From: Pelagihabitans sp963710535
GTDB taxonomy: Bacteria; Bacteroidota; Bacteroidia; Flavobacteriales; Flavobacteriaceae
Direction: 5' to 3'
Assembly (NCBI GenBank): GCA_963710535.1
Contig: CAVQAW010000010.1
Location: 124,001-188,000 of the forward strand
Length of the DNA: 64,000 bases
In this document: positions 25,740 through 34,662 of the stretch, in pieces
Layout of the letters: every line of letters begins with the position of its first letter
Numbering within the stretch: position 1 is the first letter of the stretch
Notes under the pieces: generated by a model
Told to the model about the DNA's origin: nothing
The model's input: the letters and a program-made list of their open reading frames with translations, nothing else
Database searches by the model: none
Position numbers and translations under genes: made by a program

Positions 25740-28127
25740 TTATTTCTTTTTGATATCCACCTTGTCTATGGTAACTTCAACTTCGGTACCCTTTTGTTTT
25801 ACCGAGGCATTTTCAAACTGTTCCAGTTGCGCTTTTACTTCGGCTTCAGTACCTTTAAAAACCTTCTCTTCAGTGACCTTTTCACCATTGATGATCGTGG
25901 TATATGCTATTGTGGCTTCCGCCATGGCATCATTTTCCACATTCATGGTAATGGTGGTTGTTTTGGTTTGGTTTTCAACGGCATTTGAAGCCGTATCGGC
26001 CAAATTCAAAGCGATACTCGGCGCAATTACCAAGGCAACGACCGACATCAACTTCAAAAGGATGTTCAAAGATGGGCCCGAAGTATCCTTGAAAGGATCT
26101 CCAACGGTATCGCCCACCACGGCCGCTTTATGTGCATCGCTACCTTTGCGACCATCGGCTTCTATCATTTTTTTGGCATTGTCCCATGCACCTCCCGCAT
26201 TCGATTGGAAGATGGCCATGAGCACCCCGGCAGAAGTTACCCCTGCCAATAGACCCCCCAACATTTCAGCACCGCCTATAAATCCGACAGCCACCGGTAC
26301 GGCAATGGCCAAAAGTCCTGGGAAAACCATTTCTTTGATAGAGGCTTTTGTGGAAATCGCAACACATTTATCGTATTGCGCCACCCCGTCGGCGGCATCA
26401 AAAATAGCCCTGTCTTCTTTGGTGGCTTTAGAGAGATCGGAATTGTATTTCCTCATCACTTCCAAAGCGGCCTTCAATTCTGGAATGTCCCTGAACTGGC
26501 GTCGTACTTCCTCGATCATCGCCATCGCGGCACGGCCCACTGCATTCATGGAAAGGGCCGAAAACACAAAAGGCAACATCGCCCCGACCAAGAGTCCGGC
26601 CATCACGTTCGGCTTTGATACATCTATCGAATTAACATGGGCTACCTGCATAAAGGCCGCAAACAGGGCAAGGGCCGTCAATGCTGCGGAAGCAATGGCA
26701 AAACCTTTCCCAATGGCCGCAGTGGTATTCCCTACCGCATCCAATTTATCGGTTCGTTCACGCACTTCGTGCGGCAATTCGGCCATTTCGGCAATTCCAC
26801 CGGCATTATCGGAAATCGGACCATAAGCGTCTACCGCCAATTGAATCCCCGTATTGGCCAACATCCCAACAGCTGCAATCGCAATTCCATAAAGGCCGGC
26901 AAAATGATGCGAGACCAAAATGGCAGCGGCAATCAACAGGATGGGTATTGCCGTAGACATCATCCCAACGCCCAAACCAGCGATAATGTTGGTGGCGGCT
27001 CCGGTTTCGGATTGTCTGACGATCGATTGAACAGGCTTTGTTCCGGTGCCCGTATAGTATTCCGTTATCTTTCCTACGCCCAAACCGGCCACAAGACCAG
27101 CGATCGTAGCTAGAAAAACACCCCAAGATCCGAAGGGCAAACCTTCCACAGACTCGGGTATCATGATATCAATGATAAAATAAGAGGCGATCACCATCAA
27201 ACCAGCAGAACCGAATTCACCGATGTTCAAAGCGGTCTGGGGATTTCCACCATCCTTTACTTTCACAAAAAAGGTGCCTATGATCGACATTACGATTCCA
27301 ATCGCTGCCAAGACCAACGGGAGGTACACCGCCCCGAGTCCTTCGAATCCCGGCGTTATGATGAACGCGCCCAATACCATGGTACCGATGATAGATCCCA
27401 CATACGATTCAAATAAATCAGCGCCCATACCTGCAACATCTCCTACATTGTCCCCAACATTATCTGCGATGGTCGCAGGGTTCAAAGGGTGGTCTTCAGG
27501 TATTCCAGCTTCCACTTTTCCGACCAAATCGGCACCCACATCAGCGGCTTTGGTATAAATTCCGCCACCGACACGTGCAAAAAGGGCTATGGAAGAAGCT
27601 CCCATTGAAAAGCCTGTCAATACGTTCAAAACCATCGCCAAGTTATCGGCACCAGGCCATAACTCCAGATAAATGGCAAAAAGACCGCTCAACCCCAAAA
27701 CGCCAAGGCCAACAACACCCAACCCCATCACCGAACCGCCCGCAAAGGCAACTTCCAGCGCTTTTCCCAAAGAGGTCCTGGCCGCCTGGGTGGTGCGCAC
27801 GTTCGCTTTGGTAGCTACCCTCATTCCAATAAAACCTGCCAACGCGGAACAAACGGCGCCCACCACGAACGATAGGGCAACCATCCCGTTCGAACCTTGT
27901 TCGTAGGCTCCTTTAAAATAGAGGAGGATGGCAACGGCGACCACGAAAATCGCAAGAATTTTGTATTCCGCTTTAAGAAAAGACATCGCACCATCTGCGA
28001 TATTCTTGGCAATCCGTGCCATCTTTTCATTGCCGACTTCCTGCTTGGTAACCCAAATGTTTTTAAGGACTACGAAAATCAATGCCAAAACGCCGAAGGC
28101 GGGTAGAAACTTTACTATTAATTCCAT
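25740..28127 (-). CDS. hppA: Membrane pyrophosphatase (Na+/H+ translocating) with C-terminal extension
   Basis: A 795-residue integral membrane pump with about 16 helices that couples pyrophosphate hydrolysis to ion export. It shows the substrate site DVGADLVGKVEAGIPEDHP with DNVGDNVGD, and the second site DNAGGIAEMAE and GDTVGDPFKDTSGPS. GNTTAAIGKG has Ala at the position that is Lys in K+-independent enzymes, so it should be K+-dependent. Na+ versus H+ cannot be settled by eye. About 80 residues after the last helix form a soluble, acidic, Lys/Glu-rich extension (from VENQTKTTTITMN) that most M-PPases lack. Monocistronic, with its own terminator. Confidence 0.95.
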   Translation of the reverse strand: MELIVKFLPAFGVLALIFVVLKNIWVTKQEVGNEKMARIAKNIADGAMSFLKAEYKILAIFVVAVAILLYFKGAYEQGSNGMVALSFVVGAVCSALAGFIGMRVATKANVRTTQAARTSLGKALEVAFAGGSVMGLGVVGLGVLGLSGLFAIYLELWPGADNLAMVLNVLTGFSMGASSIALFARVGGGIYTKAADVGADLVGKVEAGIPEDHPLNPATIADNVGDNVGDVAGMGADLFESYVGSIIGTMVLGAFIITPGFEGLGAVYLPLVLAAIGIVMSIIGTFFVKVKDGGNPQTALNIGEFGSAGLMVIASYFIIDIMIPESVEGLPFGSWGVFLATIAGLVAGLGVGKITEYYTGTGTKPVQSIVRQSETGAATNIIAGLGVGMMSTAIPILLIAAAILVSHHFAGLYGIAIAAVGMLANTGIQLAVDAYGPISDNAGGIAEMAELPHEVRERTDKLDAVGNTTAAIGKGFAIASAALTALALFAAFMQVAHVNSIDVSKPNVMAGLLVGAMLPFVFSALSMNAVGRAAMAMIEEVRRQFRDIPELKAALEVMRKYNSDLSKATKEDRAIFDAADGVAQYDKCVAISTKASIKEMVFPGLLAIAVPVAVGFIGGAEMLGGLLAGVTSAGVLMAIFQSNAGGAWDNAKKMIEADGRKGSDAHKAAVVGDTVGDPFKDTSGPSLNILLKLMSVVALVIAPSIALNLADTASNAVENQTKTTTITMNVENDAMAEATIAYTTIINGEKVTEEKVFKGTEAEVKAQLEQFENASVKQKGTEVEVTIDKVDIKKK

Positions 28128-28291
28128 GTTGATCAGTTGTTTAATATTTTAGAACGGCTGCAAAAATAGTAAAACCAAACAGAATAAAAAACATTAATGT
28201 GCGGCATTTAACCACTCTGCAGCAGGCGGCTCGAAAGGGACCTATCCAGGTTTTTTCAGCAGTGTTCACGAAACCGCTGAAACTTTAAATA

Positions 28292-30748
28292 TTAAAAATT
28301 GAAACCGAAGGTGCCGGTGACCGCAAAAGGTCGTGCATTTGGACTATCGAGATAGTTGCCCCTAAAATTGAAATCGATACGGAAGATTTTTAAGATGTTA
28401 CCGATACCCAAGGAATATTCATAATAGATTTTGTCGTTGGGCGCGAGCAAGGGAATATTCGTAGGAGAATTCAAGGCGATATTGCCGTTCGATAGATTGC
28501 CCCAAACCCCTCTAATGCCTATAATTTCGCGTAAATTGAATTTTCGCATAAAGGGAATCCTGGAGAAAATGCGGCCGTTGAAATTATGTTCCAAATGCAT
28601 GGCCAAGTAAGTGTCGGTCACGAATTCGTAAAAATCGAGATTGGGAAAAGTACCGTAGGTGGTGAACAAGGTTTGGTTGCCGGGGATAACATTCAGGAGC
28701 CCCAGGGGAACCTCGCCGAAGGTCTTCCCGATTTCAATGGTGCTGTACAATCTTCCCAAACCACCGATCTGCCAAGGCTGGCTATAGGAAAACTGAAGCT
28801 TTTGGTAATCAAAATCACTGTCAAGTGTGCCCTGTATACCCTTGGTATAGTTTAAAAACAAAGTGCTGTAGGTATCGTTGACGTCTCGCCGTTCCACACC
28901 ATAGCCAATTGTTTTTTTGCCCGGGGTATAGATCAAGACCATGTTCACATCGAACTGATTGATTTCTGAAGAAATGCCCGTTGGCGAGGCGGGATCCAGG
29001 TAGTCGAGGCTAAAATCGGCAGGCAGGGCGGAACTCAGTGTCCTGAAGGTAGATCCAAGTCCTAGGCGCAAATTGGTAATGGGTTCTATTTCCGCATTGA
29101 AAGCGGTTAAATTGATATTGGTGAGCTTGTTGTTGGCCCCTACGGTAAGCACGGAGGAAGAAGCTATACTTCTTCCCAAAACATCGTTGGTCGCCGTCAA
29201 ACTCACTCCCAACTGTTCAATATCCCTTCGGTGCCCCCCGGAAACGATCAACCTGCTCTTTTGGTCCAACAATATTTTTCCCGATAGCCCGTGCTTGAAT
29301 TTTTGATCGGTAAAGCCATAGGCCATATACCCCTCCAAACGCCATAGGTCGTTCTGCCCGAAATAGGTTCGGGCACCTGCCCTGATGCGCGGCCCCTCCG
29401 CGTCGTTATAGCCGAATACATCATAAACACTTCCAATATCCAGGTTCCATTTATCGATTTCGACATATCCCGACCCCAATATACTGACCAGGTTGTAATA
29501 GGTTTTAAACTTGGGCACGGTTTTTAAGGTATCCAAAAGTTGGTAGATGCCCTTTTCATCCTTATTTAAGGCCTCCAAACGGTTCTGCTGCCAAAACGTG
29601 CTATCTCGGTTGACAACGGTAAGATCGAACGGATTGCCTTCCACCCTATAAAATTCCTTGGGCTTGGGAATATCAAAAATGTAATTGTTGTACACCGTGG
29701 TTCTCTTGCCGTATACCCCTCTCGAATTTTCCTTTTTGCGAAGACTGAAATCACTCAACATATAGTCCCGTTTCAACAAAAAAACGGAATCGTTCAACAC
29801 TTCGAAATCTTGCTCGATATAGATTTCCTTCACCCAGTTGATGTTGGCGCTTTTGGTTACTTCGAGATTGATGTTCTTTATGGCATAGGTCGTGTCATTG
29901 ACCCAAAAATCCCCTTTAAAGGTCAGTTCATTCTTCCTCCTGGGATAATAAACAATGTTATAGCACCACTTGTTGTCGATAAAGGCGCTGTCCCTCAAGG
30001 CATAGTTGTAGGTATCTACCCCGGTCCTTGATAGTGGGCTCGTAAAGCTTTTGTCGAAGAATTTAAGATAATTGTTATAGATGTCATAGTCTTGGTAAAG
30101 GTCTTTGACAAATGCGATAATGGCCTGGTTGTTGTCGAAGCCGGAGTTCTTGTTGCCGAGCACTTCCTCTTTTTCCTCGTTCAGGATATTGTCACCATTT
30201 ACTTTGCTAAAGGTTTCATTCAAAAAAATGGGCAAATAGGTTTTGCCGGTGATGCGCGAAGTATCCAAATCCTGGAACATGAATTCAAGTCCCTTGAAAA
30301 TTTTGCTCTTCATCAGGGCACTGTCGATCGTATTAAGGTCGAACTCTACTTTTTCGTATTTATCGTAGGCATACTGGTTAAATTTACGGATACCGTTTTG
30401 CCTTTTCTTCGCCCAGATCTTCTTTAAGATTTCAACGGCCGGATTATTCTTTTTGGATTGTTTACCGGAAAATACGACCACTTCCTGAAGTTGTTCAGTG
30501 GCCTCGACCAATTTGATTTCCAAGTTATAGGTGACCTTACTGGTTAGGGTGATTTCCCGATCTTCGTACCCGATGAAGGAAACCACCAAGGTAGAATAAG
30601 TATTGTCCGATTCCATATAAAACCGACCGTTGTCGTTGGTGATGGTCCCCTCGTTGGAATTCTTGAAGATCACATTTGCAAAGGCGACCGGATCGTTGAA
30701 TTCGTCCAGGACGATGCCGCCTACCTTCGATTGGGCCGAGGCTGCCAT
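28292..30748 (-). CDS. DUF5686 outer-membrane protein with CarboxypepD_reg-like domain, 5' end frameshifted
   Basis: An 818-residue frame. Residues 8-95 are a carboxypeptidase-regulatory-like beta-sandwich (GGIVLDEFNDPVAFANVIF, LVVSFIGYED), followed by DUF5686, ending in a beta-barrel-like region with a C-terminal aromatic strand (VTGTFGFNF). Such proteins sit in the outer membrane; their function is unknown. The first codons (MAASAQSKV) are the tail of a signal peptide whose start, MKKFLFPV, is in another frame at 30788. Removing one base from the C run at 30768-30771 joins them into MKKFLFPFSFCSLMAASAQ. The gene is therefore either frameshifted or carries a sequence error; the rest is intact. 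Confidence 0.85.
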   Translation of the reverse strand: MAASAQSKVGGIVLDEFNDPVAFANVIFKNSNEGTITNDNGRFYMESDNTYSTLVVSFIGYEDREITLTSKVTYNLEIKLVEATEQLQEVVVFSGKQSKKNNPAVEILKKIWAKKRQNGIRKFNQYAYDKYEKVEFDLNTIDSALMKSKIFKGLEFMFQDLDTSRITGKTYLPIFLNETFSKVNGDNILNEEKEEVLGNKNSGFDNNQAIIAFVKDLYQDYDIYNNYLKFFDKSFTSPLSRTGVDTYNYALRDSAFIDNKWCYNIVYYPRRKNELTFKGDFWVNDTTYAIKNINLEVTKSANINWVKEIYIEQDFEVLNDSVFLLKRDYMLSDFSLRKKENSRGVYGKRTTVYNNYIFDIPKPKEFYRVEGNPFDLTVVNRDSTFWQQNRLEALNKDEKGIYQLLDTLKTVPKFKTYYNLVSILGSGYVEIDKWNLDIGSVYDVFGYNDAEGPRIRAGARTYFGQNDLWRLEGYMAYGFTDQKFKHGLSGKILLDQKSRLIVSGGHRRDIEQLGVSLTATNDVLGRSIASSSVLTVGANNKLTNINLTAFNAEIEPITNLRLGLGSTFRTLSSALPADFSLDYLDPASPTGISSEINQFDVNMVLIYTPGKKTIGYGVERRDVNDTYSTLFLNYTKGIQGTLDSDFDYQKLQFSYSQPWQIGGLGRLYSTIEIGKTFGEVPLGLLNVIPGNQTLFTTYGTFPNLDFYEFVTDTYLAMHLEHNFNGRIFSRIPFMRKFNLREIIGIRGVWGNLSNGNIALNSPTNIPLLAPNDKIYYEYSLGIGNILKIFRIDFNFRGNYLDSPNARPFAVTGTFGFNF

Positions 30749-30788
30749 GAGCGAACAAAACGAAAACGGGGAAAAGAAACTTTTTCAT
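30749..30788 (-). other. Out-of-frame signal peptide start of the DUF5686 gene
   Basis: ATG at 30788 begins MKKFLFPVFVLFAHG and then leaves the frame of the downstream gene. A one-base change in the homopolymer CCCC (plus-strand GGGG, 30768-30771) restores a normal Sec signal with cleavage after ASA. Confidence 0.7.
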
Positions 30789-30835
30789 CAATACTGTTTG
30801 GTGCAACGCACATCGGTTTTCCTGACAAAAGGGGC

Positions 30836-30869
30836 AAAAAAAACTTCGTCAACCATTGGTCGGCGAAGT
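30836..30869 (-). terminator. Intrinsic terminator after pdhB
   Basis: On the minus strand ACTTCGCCGACC pairs with GGTTGACGAAGT (one mismatch) around AAT, followed by a run of eight T. It lies 26 bp past the pdhB stop and ahead of the DUF5686 gene. Confidence 0.8.
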
Positions 30870-30895
30870 AAATATTATTTACACGATTTAGCGGC

Positions 30896-31873
30896 TTATT
30901 TGTACAAAACCTTTTTAACGGCCTTGATCACGTCTTGATAGTTTGGCAACCATTCCTCCAACAAAACCGGTGAATATGGGGCCGGCGTGTCGGCCGTATT
31001 GATGCGCTGTATCGGTGCGTCGAGATAATCAAAGGCATTTGCCTGGATGTGATAAGTTATCTCCGTGGAAACATTTCCGAACGGCCAGGCCTCTTCCAAG
31101 ACCACCAAGCGGTTGGTCTTCTTGACAGAGGTAACGATGGCCTCATAATCCAATGGCTTGATGGTCCTAAGATCGATGATTTCACAGCTGATCCCTTCTT
31201 TTTCCAATTCCTCTGCAGCTTTGTCGGCTTCCTTAATGATCTTTCCGAAGGAAACTATGGTCACATCCCCTCCTTTTCTGCGAATATCCGCTACGCCCAA
31301 GGGAATTGTATATTCCCCTTCCGGCACCTCTCCTTTGTCACCGTACATCTGTTCCGATTCCATAAAAATCACCGGATCGTCATCACGTATGGCCGATTTC
31401 AACAAGCCTTTTGCATCGGCGGGATTTGAGGGAACCACGACCTTTAGACCCGGACAATTGGCATACCAACTTTCAAAGGCTTGGGAATGCGTTGCGGCCA
31501 ATTGGCCTGCAGAAGCGGTCGGACCCCTAAAAACGATCGGACATGGAAATTGGCCCCCTGACATTTGTCTGATCTTGGCAGCATTGTTTATGATCTGGTC
31601 AATCCCGACCAAGGCAAAATTAAAGGTCATGAATTCTATGATGGGTCTATTCCCTGTCATCGTTGAACCTACACCCACCCCCGCAAAACCCAATTCCGAG
31701 ATCGGCGTATCGATTACGCGTTTGGGACCAAACTCATCGAGCATGCCTTTTGAGGCCTTATAGGCTCCATTGTACTCCGCCACTTCCTCCCCCATCAGAT
31801 AAACAGACTCATCCCTTCGCATTTCCTCTGTCATGGCTTCCGCAATGGCTTCCCTAAATTGTAATGTCTTCAT
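30896..31873 (-). CDS. pdhB: Pyruvate dehydrogenase E1 component, beta subunit
   Basis: A 325-residue transketolase-like subunit that completes the E1 thiamine diphosphate site with PdhA. It opens KTLQFREAIAEAMTEEM, with VYLMGEEVAEYNGAYKAS, FMTFNFALVGIDQIINNAA and the C-terminal domain DLRTIKPLDYEAI. I chose ATG 31873 (family start) over 31912. The gene is separated by about 20 kb from pdhA and pdhC in this window, so the complex is encoded at two loci. A TATTTTTG -7 box lies 41 bp upstream, and a terminator follows. Confidence 0.93.
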   Translation of the reverse strand: MKTLQFREAIAEAMTEEMRRDESVYLMGEEVAEYNGAYKASKGMLDEFGPKRVIDTPISELGFAGVGVGSTMTGNRPIIEFMTFNFALVGIDQIINNAAKIRQMSGGQFPCPIVFRGPTASAGQLAATHSQAFESWYANCPGLKVVVPSNPADAKGLLKSAIRDDDPVIFMESEQMYGDKGEVPEGEYTIPLGVADIRRKGGDVTIVSFGKIIKEADKAAEELEKEGISCEIIDLRTIKPLDYEAIVTSVKKTNRLVVLEEAWPFGNVSTEITYHIQANAFDYLDAPIQRINTADTPAPYSPVLLEEWLPNYQDVIKAVKKVLYK

Positions 31874-31913
31874 AGTGGTATGGCGTAACTTATTCAAATG
31901 GTTAAAATGCAAG

Positions 31914-31921
31914 CAAAAATA
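31914..31921 (-). promoter_or_regulatory. Putative -7 box of pdhB
   Basis: TATTTTTG on the minus strand, consensus TAnnTTTG, 41 bp from the pdhB start. No clear -33 TTG is seen. Confidence 0.4.
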
Positions 31922-31999
31922 GGAAAATATATATTGATTAAGGGTTGGTTCGAATCAAAAAAAGTGACAAAATTTATTATGCATGCATAGTAAATTATA

Positions 32000-32007
32000 T
32001 AAATTTG
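32000..32007 (+). promoter_or_regulatory. Putative -7 box of etfB-etfA
   Basis: TAAATTTG matches TAnnTTTG in an AT-rich stretch and would give a leader of about 140 nt before etfB. The divergent gap 31874-32152 holds nothing else I recognise. Confidence 0.4.
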
Positions 32008-32152
32008 TGTATCTTAGCGGAGCGATACAGGCGAACACAATACATCGGCCCAGCAACGCCCGCCTTACCCATTATGGCCCGCGAATCAAGGGTGTTGGGA
32101 GACCATCGCAGATTGTGCCAAATAACACCGAAATAACATTAAAAACAGAAAT

Positions 32153-32893
32153 ATGAAGATATTGGTTTGCCTTAGCAATGTGCCGGATACCACTTCCAAG
32201 ATCAACTTTACGGAGGGGGATACCAAATTCGATTCCAACGGCGTACAATTCGTAATCAATCCGAATGATGAATTTGGGCTCACAAGGGCCATGTGGTTCA
32301 AGGAAAAACAAGGTGCCAGCGTTCATGTTGCGACCGTGGGAGACGCCTCTGTGGAACCCACTATGCGCAAGGCACTTGCCATTGGTGCCGATGAAGGCAT
32401 ACGGGTGAATGTTGCGCCTACTGACGGATATTATGTGGCACAGCAATTGGCCGATATCGTAAAAAAAGGGGGATATGACCTCGTCATTGCAGGCAGGGAA
32501 TCAATCGATTACAACGGAGGCATGGTGCCCGGGCTGCTGGCAACGATGCTCAATATGAATTTTGTGAATACATGTATCGGTCTGGAAATAGAAGGCAACA
32601 ACGCCACCGCCCTTAGGGAAATAGATGGGGGAAAGGAAAAAATAGCCACGACCCTTCCTTTGGTCATCGGCGGCCAAAAGGGTTTGGTAGAGGAAAGCGA
32701 CCTGAGAATCCCGAACATGCGGGGCATCATGATGGCGCGCCAAAAACAATTGAACGTGGTAGAACCTGTAACAGCTGTTCAGGCCACCACTGATATCAAA
32801 TTTGACAAACCGGCACCAAAGGGCAGTGTTAAATTGGTGGATACGGTTGAAGAATTGGTGGATCTACTGCACAACGAGGCCAAAGTAATCTAG
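32153..32893 (+). CDS. etfB: Electron transfer flavoprotein, beta subunit
   Basis: A 246-residue FixA/EtfB protein that binds AMP and pairs with EtfA to carry electrons from acyl-CoA dehydrogenases to the quinone pool. It opens MKILVCLSNVPDTTSKINF and shows IQ-type AMP-site segments ALAIGADEGIRV and DLVIAGRESIDYNGGMVPG. VEESDLRIPNMRGIMMARQK near the end is the family signature (recognition-loop side). It is 61 bp upstream of etfA, an evident operon closed by a terminator after etfA. Confidence 0.95.
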   Translation: MKILVCLSNVPDTTSKINFTEGDTKFDSNGVQFVINPNDEFGLTRAMWFKEKQGASVHVATVGDASVEPTMRKALAIGADEGIRVNVAPTDGYYVAQQLADIVKKGGYDLVIAGRESIDYNGGMVPGLLATMLNMNFVNTCIGLEIEGNNATALREIDGGKEKIATTLPLVIGGQKGLVEESDLRIPNMRGIMMARQKQLNVVEPVTAVQATTDIKFDKPAPKGSVKLVDTVEELVDLLHNEAKVI

Positions 32894-32954
32894 TAATACA
32901 GATCCCATCTTGGAATCAAATGGAAACGGAAATAAAATTTAAAAAAACATAACA

Positions 32955-33923
32955 ATGTCAGTACTCGTCTATACGGAATCAGAAAACGGCAAATTCAAAA
33001 AAAACGCCTTCGAGGTTGCTTCCTATGCCCATGCGGTAGCAGCCCAATTGGGAACAACGGTCACGGCCATTGCCATCAACGCAACCGACAAGGAAATGCT
33101 GGGCACCTATGGGGTCACAAAAATCTATGATGTCAACGATGCCCAATTAAAGACATTCAACGCGAAAGCATTTGCCCATTGTATCGCCGAAGCTGCCAAA
33201 AAAGAAGGTGCTAAGGTGGTCGTGATCGGTTCGAGCGCCGATACCAAGTTCTTGGCGCCGATCTTGGCCGCCGATTTAAAGGCGGGCTACGTCCCCAATA
33301 TCGTTGCAAAGCCGGATAGTACCGATCCTTTCATCGTTAAAAGAACGGCTTTCAGCAACAAGGGTTTTGCCCATACCCAAATCAATACCGAAAACAAAGT
33401 CCTCGGAATTTCCAACAATGCCTTTGGCCTGGTCGAGCATCAGGCTACCGCAAAGGTAGAGGCATTTCAACCGGCTTTGGAGAAAAGCGATTTCTTGGCT
33501 AAATCGGTAGAAATAGACAAGGTGGTCGGAAAAGCGACCATTGCCGATGCCGATATTGTCGTCTCCGGAGGAAGGGGATTGAAAGGTCCTGAGCATTGGG
33601 GCATGATCGAAGATTTGGCCGACGTTCTGGGCGCCGCGACCGCCTGTTCCAAGCCGGTTTCCGATTTGGGCTGGAGGCCGCATGGGGAACATGTGGGACA
33701 AACAGGCAAACCGGTTGCGAGCAACCTGTACATCGCCATCGGAATTTCGGGCGCCATTCAGCACCTTGCTGGCGTAAGTTCTTCGAAAACCAAAGTGGTC
33801 ATCAATAACGATCCGGAAGCCCCATTTTTTAAGGCCGCGGATTATGGAATCGTAGGCGATGCCTTTGAAATAGTGCCCAAACTGACCGAAAAATTAAAGG
33901 AATTTAAAGCGCAAAACGCTTAA
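32955..33923 (+). CDS. etfA: Electron transfer flavoprotein, alpha subunit
   Basis: A 322-residue FixB/EtfA protein. The N-terminal half is an alpha/beta domain (SVLVYTESENGKFKK). The C-terminal FAD domain shows VVSGGRGLKGPEHWGMIEDL, VGQTGKPVASNLYIAIGISG, AIQHLAGVSSSKTKVVINND and ADYGIVGDAFEIVP, the standard FAD-binding block. It works as a heterodimer with EtfB. A hairpin terminator begins 26 bp after the stop. Confidence 0.95.
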   Translation: MSVLVYTESENGKFKKNAFEVASYAHAVAAQLGTTVTAIAINATDKEMLGTYGVTKIYDVNDAQLKTFNAKAFAHCIAEAAKKEGAKVVVIGSSADTKFLAPILAADLKAGYVPNIVAKPDSTDPFIVKRTAFSNKGFAHTQINTENKVLGISNNAFGLVEHQATAKVEAFQPALEKSDFLAKSVEIDKVVGKATIADADIVVSGGRGLKGPEHWGMIEDLADVLGAATACSKPVSDLGWRPHGEHVGQTGKPVASNLYIAIGISGAIQHLAGVSSSKTKVVINNDPEAPFFKAADYGIVGDAFEIVPKLTEKLKEFKAQNA

Positions 33924-33949
33924 TTTTTGTTAATTTGCACCGCCTAGGG

Positions 33950-34000
33950 GCTGTTTAAATATCTGGTACCCCCAACTATTTAAACAGCTTTTGTATTTTT
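33950..34000 (+). terminator. Intrinsic terminator after etfA
   Basis: GCTGTTTAAA (33950-33959) pairs with TTTAAACAGC (33979-33988), 10 bp, followed by TTTTGTATTTTT. Confidence 0.85.
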
Positions 34001-34007
34001 ATTGGAT

Positions 34008-34640
34008 ATGAGCTTAGTAAGGTTGAAAATAAAGGGGATTTCCTATAGCCAAACACAAAATGGGGCCTATGCCCTTATTTTAAATGAAGTCGATGGGGAC
34101 CGCAAACTTCCGATCGTGATCGGGGCCTTCGAAGCGCAGTCGATAGCCATTGCCTTGGAGAAGGAAATAAAACCCCCGAGGCCTCTGACCCATGACCTAT
34201 TCAAAAATTTTGCCGATCGTTTCGATATCGTCATCAAACAGGTAATCATCCATAAATTGGTCGATGGCGTTTTTTATTCTAGTATTATCTGCGAACGGGA
34301 TAAAATCGAAGAAATCATCGATGCACGTACCAGCGATGCCATCGCACTGGCGCTAAGGTTCAATGCCCCGATTTTTACCTATAAGACTATTTTGGACAAG
34401 GCTGGGATATTCCTGAAATTCTCCTCCAAAGAGAAAGACAAAGAGGAAAAAAGTGACGAAAGCATCATGGTCGATGAAATTCTTCAAGAAGGGGAAACCG
34501 TTGAAATCGATTCAGGGACCAATGAGGGCTATTCAGAACTCACCATAGACGAGCTTAATAAAGAATTGGACAAAGCGGTTGCCAATGAAGATTATGAGAA
34601 AGCAGCCAAGCTACGGGATGAGATATCCAAACGCAACTAA
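34008..34640 (+). CDS. Bifunctional nuclease family protein (BFN/DUF151) with UVR motif
   Basis: A 210-residue protein. Residues 1-130 are the BFN domain (VRLKIKGISYSQTQNGAYAL, LPIVIGAFEAQSIAIAL, RTSDAIALALRFNAPIF). After a charged linker, the last 40 residues are a UvrB/UvrC-type helical motif (ELNKELDKAVANEDYEKAAK then LRDEIS). BFN proteins have been linked to RNase/DNase activity in plants; the bacterial role is not settled. I use ATG 34008. The frame can also open at a TTG 6 bp upstream. It is 22 bp ahead of the nucleoside transporter. Confidence 0.9.
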   Translation: MSLVRLKIKGISYSQTQNGAYALILNEVDGDRKLPIVIGAFEAQSIAIALEKEIKPPRPLTHDLFKNFADRFDIVIKQVIIHKLVDGVFYSSIICERDKIEEIIDARTSDAIALALRFNAPIFTYKTILDKAGIFLKFSSKEKDKEEKSDESIMVDEILQEGETVEIDSGTNEGYSELTIDELNKELDKAVANEDYEKAAKLRDEISKRN

Positions 34641-34662
34641 ACCAGCAACCTCACCTTAAGTT

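Noticed and set aside
25732..26826. 364-residue plus-strand reading frame
   Set aside because: It is antisense to hppA, Ser/Ala/Thr-rich with no motif. The sense strand encodes a clear pyrophosphatase.
28254..28282. Hairpin after the DUF5686 gene taken as a terminator
   Set aside because: TTTCAGC/GCTGAAA pairs well, but the downstream side on the minus strand is A-rich, not T-rich. I call it only a hairpin.
34002..34007. TTG start for the bifunctional nuclease gene
   Set aside because: An ATG 6 bp downstream starts the conserved strand directly. TTG adds nothing.
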